Of a stretch of DNA of 28,387 nucleotides, positions 7,596-13,839 are shown in pieces. A model generated the notes under the pieces. It saw only the letters and a list, made by a program, of their open reading frames with translations. It was not told the origin of the DNA and searched no databases. The stretch is from Bacteroidota bacterium (GTDB lineage: Bacteria; Bacteroidota; Ignavibacteria; SZUA-365). The stretch's first letter is position 1. Every line of letters starts with the position of its first letter. The stretch spans positions 1 to 28,387 of the forward strand of contig JAGTUW010000203.1 of NCBI GenBank assembly GCA_018224345.1, in the 5' to 3' direction. A program made the position numbers and the translations under genes.

Positions 7596-8927
7596 ATGAA
7601 AAAAGAACAGATGAAAGTTTACCAGAAACAGTTTTCCGCTTTTGAGGCGACACTCAATGGAGCATCAGAGGGACGCGTTCATCAGTTGCGCCGGGATGCC
7701 ATGCAACGATTCGTTGAACAAGGCTTCCCCGCCGCACGCGACGAGGACTGGCGATATACAAACCTCAATCCGTTGACAGGTACAACCTTTGTCCCTGCGT
7801 TTCGACCCGTTGCTGATCAATCCCTGCGCGATCAGGCCGCTGCACAGGCGTTGCCTCTGACTCATGCCGTCACCCTGCTGTTCGTCGATGGGTATTTCGT
7901 CCCCGAACTCTCCGATCTCGATGCGATCCCCGAGGGTATGACGGTGCGGGATTTATCTGCAGTCATCGATGAGGATCCCTCCTTGACCGATAGCGTCGTC
8001 ACCGAATCCGGGACGCTGTCACGTCACCCCTTTACCGCACTCAATACCGCGTTCACTCAGCAGGGCATTTCGATTCACTTGCGGAGGGGTGTGATCGCCG
8101 AAATTCCGCTGCGCCTCCTGTTCCATTCTACCTCGGGAACCCAGCCGCATATCGCACACCCACGCATCGTCGTGCGTCTCGAAGAGCGTGCCGAGTGCCG
8201 AATCTTCGAAGAGTATGTCGCTGACAACAGCGCTGTCTATTTCAACAATGTCGTCGTTGATGTACACATCGCAGCGAATGCCGTCCTGAAGCACGTCAGA
8301 TTACAGGAAGAGAGCGAGAATGCCTTCCATGTCTCGACAGTGTATGCTCAAATTGCACAGGCCGGCGTCTATGAAAATCATTACTTCGGACTCGGAGCAT
8401 CGCTGTTGCGCAGCAATCTCCATGGTATACTTCAGGGAGAGGGGGCACATTGTACGATGAACGGACTGTTTTTGCCCTTTGGTACACAGCATATGGATCA
8501 TTTTACGGTGATTGATCACGCCGTACCGCGCTGTACCAGCCATGAGTTGTATAAAGGCGTGTTGTCGGATGAAACGCGTGGCGTGTTTACAGGCAGAATC
8601 ATTGTGCGGCAGGACGCGCAGCAAACCAATGCCATGCAGTCTAACAATAACCTTCTGCTCTCTGATACGGCACGCGTCGATACGCGGCCGCAGCTTGAAA
8701 TTTATGCGGATGACGTGAAATGTACGCACGGCGCGACCGTCGGACGCATCAGCAAGGAGCAATTATTCTACCTGCTGTCCCGCGGAATTAACCGTCAACA
8801 GGCACAGAATATTCTTACCTTCGCGTTCGCCGGTGAGCTCGTCTCACGGATCCCTGACACCACATTGAGCGATCTGATGCATGACCGCATTCATAAACGT
8901 CTTGAAGCATCCTGGAAGACAACATGA
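7596..8927 (+). CDS. sufD: Fe-S cluster assembly protein SufD
   Basis: Partner of SufB in SufBC2D, thought to help iron entry and hold the nascent cluster at the SufB-SufD interface. ATG 7596 (443 residues, MKKEQMKVYQ) is preferred over GTG 7584, because GAGGAG at 7579-7584 suits the later start and would be consumed by the earlier one. The N-terminal helical part has the typical DEDWRYTNLNPL motif. The beta-helix core shows EYVADNSAVYFNNVV and YFGLGASLLRSNL. The C-terminus carries the family signature DDVKCTHGATVGRISKEQLFY followed by LLSRGINRQQAQ, including the conserved CxHGAT. It overlaps sufS by four bases (ATGA), consistent with translational coupling. Confidence 0.97.
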   Translation: MKKEQMKVYQKQFSAFEATLNGASEGRVHQLRRDAMQRFVEQGFPAARDEDWRYTNLNPLTGTTFVPAFRPVADQSLRDQAAAQALPLTHAVTLLFVDGYFVPELSDLDAIPEGMTVRDLSAVIDEDPSLTDSVVTESGTLSRHPFTALNTAFTQQGISIHLRRGVIAEIPLRLLFHSTSGTQPHIAHPRIVVRLEERAECRIFEEYVADNSAVYFNNVVVDVHIAANAVLKHVRLQEESENAFHVSTVYAQIAQAGVYENHYFGLGASLLRSNLHGILQGEGAHCTMNGLFLPFGTQHMDHFTVIDHAVPRCTSHELYKGVLSDETRGVFTGRIIVRQDAQQTNAMQSNNNLLLSDTARVDTRPQLEIYADDVKCTHGATVGRISKEQLFYLLSRGINRQQAQNILTFAFAGELVSRIPDTTLSDLMHDRIHKRLEASWKTT

Positions 8928-10210
8928 GTACTACGTGGAATGAAGCAACGTCAATGACCGCCTCACCTATTACGGAACAGCACCCCCCCGGTGATTTTGA
9001 TCCATGGCGCGTGCGTGAGGACTTTCCGATATTCCGGCAGCGGATTCGGGGAAAGCCTCTCGTGTATCTCGATAATGCGGCATCCACGCATAAACCGCAG
9101 GTCGTCATCGATGCAGTGAGCAGATTCTATGGGGAGGAGTATTCCAACATTCATAGAGGTGTGCACTATCTCAGCCAGCAGGCAACCGATCTCTATGAGG
9201 ACGCGCGTCGGACGGTTCGCCAATTTCTCAATGCGAAGCATGATGAGGAAATCATTTTCGTGCGCGGTACGACGGAAGCAATCAATCTCGTCGCTCAGAC
9301 GTTCGGACGCATGAATATCGGGGAAGGGGATGAAGTGCTTATCTCCGCGATCGAGCATCACGCCAACATTGTACCATGGCAGATGATCTGCAAGGAAAAA
9401 GGTGCATCGCTCAAAGTGATTCCCATGGATCAGCATGGAGATTTGAAGCTCGAGCAGTTCGAAGCTATGATAACCGATCGCACCAGGCTTGTCTCTCTCG
9501 TCCACGTCTCAAATGCCCTGGGAACGGTCAATCCCGTCAAGGAAATGATCGCTACTGCACACCGGCACGGTGTTCCCGTGTTTATTGACGGCGCGCAGTC
9601 CGTGCAACATCTTCCCGTCGATGTGCAGGATCTCGACTGCGATTTCTTTGCAATGAGCGGTCATAAAATCTACGGGCCTACGGGCATTGGTGTGCTTTAC
9701 GGAAAAAAAGCTCTGCTTGAAGACATGCCTCCGTATCAGGGCGGCGGAGACATGATTCTTTCGGTGACGTTCGAGCACACAGTCTATAACGATATCCCTT
9801 ATAAATTCGAGGCGGGGACACCGAACATTGCCGGTGCCATCGGTCTTGCCGCTGCATTGAAGTACTTTCAAGGACATGATATCACCGCGCTGGCTGCTCA
9901 CGAGGAGCGTCTGCTGCATCATGCGACGGAGAATCTTCGTAACATTGATGAGGTCCGTCTGATCGGAACGGCGAAACAGAAGGCCAGTGTGCTCTCATTT
10001 ACTCTGTGCGCCGTCCATCCACATGATATCGGCACCATACTCGATCAACATGGTATTGCGATTCGCGCAGGACATCACTGCGCGCAGCCTGTCATGCAAC
10101 ATTTCGGAATTCCCGCAACCGCGCGCGCCTCGTTTTCCTTCTACAATACGATGGAAGATGTCGATGCGCTGGTGCATGCTATACACAGCGTACTGGAGGT
10201 TTTTTCTTAA
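8924..10210 (+). CDS. sufS: Cysteine desulfurase SufS
   Basis: A PLP enzyme that takes sulfur from cysteine as an enzyme persulfide for cluster assembly. It is 428 residues, of the group II (SufS/CsdA) type. Visible are VYLDNAAST (47-55), HRGVHYLSQQAT, H145 in EHHAN that stacks on PLP, PLP lysine K248 in SGHKIYGPTG, and the persulfide cysteine C386 in RAGHHCAQP. The first ~25 residues are a poorly conserved extension; ATG 8954 (MTASPITEQ) is a possible later start, but the 4-bp overlap with sufD favours 8924. With SufU encoded next, sulfur is expected to pass from C386 to SufU rather than to a SufE. Confidence 0.97.
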   Translation: MSTTWNEATSMTASPITEQHPPGDFDPWRVREDFPIFRQRIRGKPLVYLDNAASTHKPQVVIDAVSRFYGEEYSNIHRGVHYLSQQATDLYEDARRTVRQFLNAKHDEEIIFVRGTTEAINLVAQTFGRMNIGEGDEVLISAIEHHANIVPWQMICKEKGASLKVIPMDQHGDLKLEQFEAMITDRTRLVSLVHVSNALGTVNPVKEMIATAHRHGVPVFIDGAQSVQHLPVDVQDLDCDFFAMSGHKIYGPTGIGVLYGKKALLEDMPPYQGGGDMILSVTFEHTVYNDIPYKFEAGTPNIAGAIGLAAALKYFQGHDITALAAHEERLLHHATENLRNIDEVRLIGTAKQKASVLSFTLCAVHPHDIGTILDQHGIAIRAGHHCAQPVMQHFGIPATARASFSFYNTMEDVDALVHAIHSVLEVFS

Positions 10211-10662
10211 TGGATGAACTCAGGGATCTGTATCAGGAGATCATTCTCGATCACAATAAGAACCCGCAGAACTTTCACAAACTCGTGGATGCAGATTTCA
10301 CTCTGGAGGGTTTCAATCCCCTCTGTGGCGATCACTACACCTTCTATCTGAAGCTGGATGGTGAGACGATCGAGGATATTGGATTTGAGGGCTCCGGCTG
10401 CGCAATTTCCAAGGCCTCCGCTTCACTGATGAGTTCCATACTGAAGGGAAAGCGCAAAGAAGAAGCGGAACATTTATTCTCTCTCTTTACCGATATCGTC
10501 ACCGGCAAGATTGATCCGGCCGAGCATATCGAAGAACTTGGCAAGCTTGCGGCCTTTGCCGGCGTGGCTGATTTCCCGGTGCGTGTGAAATGCGCGACAT
10601 TGCCGTGGCATACCATGCACGGGGCATTACAGGGCAAACAAGACAATATAACCACAGAATGA
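10210..10662 (+). CDS. sufU: Zinc-dependent sulfurtransferase SufU
   Basis: Accepts the persulfide sulfur from SufS, as in Bacillus subtilis. It is 150 residues with an IscU fold. The expected zinc/active-site set is present: C39 and D41 in NPLCGDHY, C64 in GSGCAISKASAS, and C128 in RVKCATLPWHTM. The insertion between the second and third Cys distinguishes SufU from IscU, and the LPW motif after the last Cys is typical. The ATG shares one base with the sufS stop (TAATG), which implies coupled translation. SufU with SufS, rather than SufE, is the arrangement of Firmicutes and several other phyla, including FCB members. Confidence 0.95.
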   Translation: MDELRDLYQEIILDHNKNPQNFHKLVDADFTLEGFNPLCGDHYTFYLKLDGETIEDIGFEGSGCAISKASASLMSSILKGKRKEEAEHLFSLFTDIVTGKIDPAEHIEELGKLAAFAGVADFPVRVKCATLPWHTMHGALQGKQDNITTE

Positions 10663-11001
10663 ATGACGGAAGTACCCATGCTGACGAATGAACAGATGCA
10701 GGAAATCGACGATAATGTCATCCATGCAATCAAAAGCTGTTATGACCCTGAAATCCCGGTGAATATCTATGAACTGGGTCTGATCTATCAGATAAAGGTG
10801 AAATCAGATGGCAAGGTGACAATACTCATGACACTTACGTCGCCGAACTGTCCCGCCGCGCAATCCCTGCCCGCAGAGGTCAAAGAACGGACGGAGCAGA
10901 TTAATGAGGTCACCGGGGTTGACGTCGAGGTTGTGTGGGATCCACCCTGGAACCCGTCAATGATGTCAGAGGCCGCACGCCTCGAACTTGGGATTTTTTG
11001 A
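10663..11001 (+). CDS. sufT: SufT-like MIP18/DUF59 Fe-S maturation protein
   Basis: A 112-residue protein of the MIP18 (DUF59) family, which in SUF operons assists Fe-S maturation or transfer under high demand. The signatures are CYDPEIPVNIYELGLIY near residue 26 and LTSPNCPAAQSLP in the second half; the conserved Asp-Pro-Glu-Ile and the later Cys are both present, and it ends in the usual WNPSMMSEAARLELGIF. It begins right at the sufU stop (TGAATG). ATG 10678 (MLTNEQMQ) is an alternative start with GACGGA closer to the ideal distance. The gene symbol follows common usage for short SUF-linked members and is less certain than the family. Confidence 0.9.
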   Translation: MTEVPMLTNEQMQEIDDNVIHAIKSCYDPEIPVNIYELGLIYQIKVKSDGKVTILMTLTSPNCPAAQSLPAEVKERTEQINEVTGVDVEVVWDPPWNPSMMSEAARLELGIF

Positions 11002-11016
11002 ATTCAGAGACAAGGT

Positions 11017-11037
11017 CATCCGGATATGTGCCGGGTG
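11017..11037 (+). other. Short hairpin between sufT-like gene and bacilliredoxin gene
   Basis: CATCCGG (11017-11023) pairs with CCGGGTG (11031-11037), seven pairs including one G-U wobble, with a 7-nt loop and no T-run. It sits in the 68-bp gap, followed by the TACATAGATAT motif. It may be an RNA processing or stability element rather than a terminator. Confidence 0.3.
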
Positions 11038-11041
11038 ATAT

Positions 11042-11052
11042 TACATAGATAT
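11042..11052 (+). repeat. Motif TACATAGATAT upstream of the bacilliredoxin gene
   Basis: Second exact copy of the 11-mer found before sufC. It lies 28 nt before the start codon and just before the AAGGAG ribosome-binding site. Confidence 0.3.
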
Positions 11053-11069
11053 GAAAGGAGCTTTTCTCA

Positions 11070-11603
11070 ATGTTTGATAACCAGATATCCACACAGGGGC
11101 CGATGTACGATCCTGTGGCAGTCCAGCCTATGAGGGACGAATTGACAGCCGTGGGATTCGAAGAATTGCATACGGCCGACAGTGTCGATGCCGTCATGCG
11201 TGTGACGAACGGGGTGCTTTTTGTCGTCGTCAATTCCGTCTGCGGTTGTGCAGCGGGAAGTGCGCGTCCTGCGGCAAGTGGCGCGTTGCAGCACAGATTG
11301 ATCCCGGATCGTTTCGTGACCGTCTTCGCCGGTCAGGAGCGCGCTGCAGTGGAACGCATGCGCAGCTACTTCACAGGGATCGCACCGTCGTCGCCTGCCA
11401 TGGCGATATTCAAGGACGGGAAACTCGAATTCATGTTGCAGCGCCACGATATCGAAGGCCGGAGTGCGGAAGAAATCACTGTGGATCTGTGCCGGTATTT
11501 CGACCTGCTCTGTACCAGAGTCGGACCGTCGATTCCTGGGGAGGAATACGAACGGCTCGCGTATGATCGCATCTGTGGCTCGGATATTCCACGAATGACA
11601 TAA
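11070..11603 (+). CDS. Bacilliredoxin (BrxA/BrxB, YphP/YqiW family)
   Basis: A thioredoxin-fold protein that removes bacillithiol from S-bacillithiolated proteins. It is 177 residues, slightly longer than the ~145-residue Bacillus proteins because of an extended C-terminus. The family signature is complete: MYDPVAVQPMRDELT near residue 12, and VVVNSVCGCAAGSARP with the active-site C58-G59-C60. SPAMAIFKDGKLEFMLQRHDIEGR follows in the second half, in two recognisable pieces. ATG 11070 has AAGGAG 9 nt upstream. Its place in a suf operon makes sense, since bacillithiol and SufU both serve Fe-S assembly in low-G+C Gram-positives, and N-methyl-bacillithiol is known from Chlorobi. Confidence 0.94.
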   Translation: MFDNQISTQGPMYDPVAVQPMRDELTAVGFEELHTADSVDAVMRVTNGVLFVVVNSVCGCAAGSARPAASGALQHRLIPDRFVTVFAGQERAAVERMRSYFTGIAPSSPAMAIFKDGKLEFMLQRHDIEGRSAEEITVDLCRYFDLLCTRVGPSIPGEEYERLAYDRICGSDIPRMT

Positions 11604-11616
11604 TGCGGTTGCAGGT

Positions 11617-12093
11617 ATGAAATTCAGTTCCCAGGAAGAATACGGGTTGCGCTGCCTCCTGCAGCTCGCTCGCAAGGGCAAGGGCGCTTCCATGACCATT
11701 GCGGAAATCAGTGAAGCAGAGGGCTTGTCGCAGGCATATGTCGCTAAATTGCTGCGTCTTCTGCGAATTAACGGGTTTGTCGAAAGTGCACGCGGCCAGG
11801 AGGGCGGTTACATGCTTTCGCGTGACATGCACTCAATCGTGTTGATTGATGTCCTGGGGGCTCTCGGAGGTCAATTTTACAAACCCGGGTTCTGCGACCA
11901 CTATGTCGGGACGGGGAATATCTGTACACACACCTTCTCCTGTTCGATCCGTCCCCTCTGGAGCCGCGTACAGACCGCCATTGACAGTGTGTTGGGAGCG
12001 ACAACGCTCGCGGATCTTTTGACCGGCGAGCATGACGCGCAGCAACACACCCTGACACCCCCCGAGGAACACATTTCGCTCAGTTCTCAATGA
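11617..12093 (+). CDS. Rrf2-family transcriptional regulator, probable Fe-S sensor of the suf operon
   Basis: A 158-residue winged-helix regulator of the IscR/NsrR/RirA family. The N-terminus has the standard KFSSQEEYGLRCLLQLA start. The recognition-helix region is AEISEAEGLSQAYVAKLLRLL, in two helices, followed by the wing ARGQEGGYMLSRD. The effector region holds C93, C103 and C109 (C-x9-C-x5-C), a layout able to ligate a [2Fe-2S] or [4Fe-4S] cluster; IscR uses three Cys and one His in this part. It is the last gene of the suf operon, so it likely regulates its own synthesis with that of the assembly genes. The probable target is the inverted repeat at the sufB promoter. A strong terminator follows 16 bp after the stop. 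Confidence 0.93.
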   Translation: MKFSSQEEYGLRCLLQLARKGKGASMTIAEISEAEGLSQAYVAKLLRLLRINGFVESARGQEGGYMLSRDMHSIVLIDVLGALGGQFYKPGFCDHYVGTGNICTHTFSCSIRPLWSRVQTAIDSVLGATTLADLLTGEHDAQQHTLTPPEEHISLSSQ

Positions 12094-12108
12094 TACTTCG
12101 TGTTGAAG

Positions 12109-12134
12109 ACTCCCGCAGACGCGGGAGTTTTTTT
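12109..12134 (+). terminator. Intrinsic terminator of the suf operon
   Basis: ACTCCCGC (12109-12116), loop AGAC, GCGGGAGT (12121-12128), then seven T residues including the last base of the stem. This is a textbook rho-independent terminator, and it separates the suf operon from the next gene cluster. Confidence 0.93.
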
Positions 12135-12163
12135 CGCACGCATGTTTCGGTATATTTTTCTGA

Positions 12164-12179
12164 ACATATCGGAATATGT
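12164..12179. promoter_or_regulatory. Perfect palindrome ACATAT-CGGA-ATATGT before gene A
   Basis: Six-base arms with a 4-bp spacer, directly before the likely GTG start at 12181. It overlaps the predicted transcription start downstream of TATATT (12151-12156). It may be an operator, or a hairpin that hides the CGGA ribosome-binding site lying in its loop. Confidence 0.35.
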
Positions 12180-12180
12180 C

Positions 12181-13230
12181 GTGTCACGCATCACTGATCA
12201 CATTCTTCTGCCTCTCCTCCGCGCTCTCCTCAACGGAACGCTTGACCCGGTATCAAGGGACAAGCTGATTCGTGAGACCATTGCGCGCAGTCAAGGCATT
12301 ATCACGTGGATGATTAAGAACGGAAAAATGTATATCGATCGAAGCGGGTTAACCCTGTACGATATCACCTGTGACATTACCGCCGAATTAGTGGCCCGGG
12401 ACGAGGAGGGGCATTGCGGGATGTTGCGTACCTGGCTGCTCAGGCACAGAGAAAAAGAGGATATGGATTTGCTCGCCACCTATCAATCGCTTCTCTTTCT
12501 CAATATTCAGCGTCAGCTTCCACGCGTCTTTGCCGAGATCAGTCCGATTCATCACTCCCTGCTGATTTCGATACGCGAGCATGTCCGGAATCGGGACGAT
12601 GTTTCTATTCGTGATATGCTTGACGGGCGATGGTATCTTTTTGGAAACGCCCTGGAAGTCGCTCTGGAAAAACCCGCAATCCCGCTCCGGGAACTGGAGA
12701 GGAATCTTTATCGGATCAATGGCAATCCCCGCTCCGTTCCTGTTGAGATCTTCCGTCTCGCCGCCGAATATCTTGTAGCACAGGATGAGTACTGCAAGGC
12801 CGTCGCGGAGAAAGACATTGTCAAGCTTATCCTTAAATATATCGGGCAGCATCTCGAGACCATGCGCCAGGATGTCACAACGGAACCTTCGATCGAGCAT
12901 GATGTCGCAATTCTCTCCATGGTTATACGGCGTGCGCTATCCAACGTCCGGTCCGAACTTGCGTCGTTTTACATCGAGCGTAACAAGTTGACCACATGGG
13001 AATTTGATCTTATGCTGGACGCCGTAGAGGATTTCTTTCTGTTGCAGAGTTTCAGGGATGAACCAATGAGCGGATTCGCGTTGCTGCGAAGACATATGCC
13101 CGGTCTGACTCATGAGCGCTACAGACAGACATATCGCAGAAAATTCAGTCATATTCGCGATCTTGTCGCCAGGAAAGCGCAATATCTCATGAAGTCTGAG
13201 GCGCATCACCAGAAGAAAGTTAATCGATAA
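12181..13230 (+). CDS. Unrecognised helical regulator-like protein (gene A); faint sigma-70 resemblance
   Basis: About 349 residues from GTG 12181, which has CGGA at a suitable distance; ATG 12142 is an alternative (362 residues) but has no ribosome-binding site. The product is soluble, strongly helical and charged, without signal peptide or membrane segment. I do not recognise a named family. Two stretches are suggestive. The first is SGLTLYDITCDITAELVARD followed by a segment ending LLATYQSLLFLNIQRQLPRVF, which has the spacing of a diverged sigma region 2. The second is the C-terminal LTHERYRQTYRRKFSHIRDL, a basic helix that could end an HTH as in region 4. The neighbour B carries an anti-sigma-type zinc motif, which makes a regulator role plausible but unproven. 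The C-terminus is basic (HHQKKVNR). Confidence 0.6.
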   Translation: MSRITDHILLPLLRALLNGTLDPVSRDKLIRETIARSQGIITWMIKNGKMYIDRSGLTLYDITCDITAELVARDEEGHCGMLRTWLLRHREKEDMDLLATYQSLLFLNIQRQLPRVFAEISPIHHSLLISIREHVRNRDDVSIRDMLDGRWYLFGNALEVALEKPAIPLRELERNLYRINGNPRSVPVEIFRLAAEYLVAQDEYCKAVAEKDIVKLILKYIGQHLETMRQDVTTEPSIEHDVAILSMVIRRALSNVRSELASFYIERNKLTTWEFDLMLDAVEDFFLLQSFRDEPMSGFALLRRHMPGLTHERYRQTYRRKFSHIRDLVARKAQYLMKSEAHHQKKVNR

Positions 13231-13316
13231 TTTTTTTTATAAAATTTTGGCCACTGACCTCGAATTAGGTGTATTACTAAGTAAGAGGAAATTCTTTCAA
13301 TGAAGGAGCAGCCACT

Positions 13317-13787
13317 ATGGAACATTTCGATTTAGAAACCGTGTTGTACCTGGCACTTCGCGGAAAACGCCCTGCTCATCTTGATGTATGTTGTTTTTGC
13401 AGAGAACAGTATACATTGGCATTGGATTATCTGGCCTTCGAAGCAAAAATGATCGAAGAGGACAATACGGATGATTCGCACTCCTGTGGTGATTCCAGTC
13501 AACAGTACCGGCTGGCCGCAGAAACCGGTCTGGGTACCGCCCCTCTGTATCGTCTGAGGCGCACCTGGTATCTGAGAAACAGTTCGATCATTCTGCGTGT
13601 GATAGAAGACACACAGAAACAGATTCTCACCGGGTTCTTCATCGCCGAACGTCCGGAAGATCAGGGTATGCACATTCGTTTCGATGGTATCCGTGGGGAA
13701 TTCATCCCGGATTCGAATGGTGTTTTTGAGATTGGTCCCGCAAGTATCGATATCGAACCGATGAGCGTGACGCTTCTCCCTTCGTGA
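13317..13787 (+). CDS. Small zinc-finger protein with anti-sigma-like HxxxCxxC motif (gene B)
   Basis: 156 residues. The start at ATG 13317 is well supported by AAGGAG 8 nt upstream. The N-terminal 50 residues are helical and contain H21-x3-C25-x2-C28 (HLDVCCFC), the core signature of zinc-containing anti-sigma (ZAS) domains, with an extra C26. An acidic linker (EEDNTDDSHSCGDSS) leads to a beta-rich C-terminal part from about residue 70 (RLRRTWYLRNSSIILRVIED onward) with no transmembrane helix, so it should be cytoplasmic. The full family is unknown to me. An 86-bp AT-rich gap separates it from A, with a weak promoter possibility (TTGGCC 13247-13252, TATTAC 13272-13277). The receptor gene C follows 52 bp later. 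Anti-sigma function is inference from the motif and context. Confidence 0.65.
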   Translation: MEHFDLETVLYLALRGKRPAHLDVCCFCREQYTLALDYLAFEAKMIEEDNTDDSHSCGDSSQQYRLAAETGLGTAPLYRLRRTWYLRNSSIILRVIEDTQKQILTGFFIAERPEDQGMHIRFDGIRGEFIPDSNGVFEIGPASIDIEPMSVTLLPS

Positions 13788-13839
13788 ATGACCGTGTCAT
13801 GTCCATCTTCGTCGTGCAGCTATCAGTCAGGCAACGACA

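Noticed and set aside
12100..12180. Longer start of gene A at GTG 12100
   Set aside because: Translation would run through the suf terminator stem and T-run; later starts are better placed.
13788..13800. Palindrome ATGAC-CGT-GTCAT and a short frame after gene B
   Set aside because: Only 13 bp in an ordinary gap; the frame does not lead into gene C and has no ribosome-binding site.
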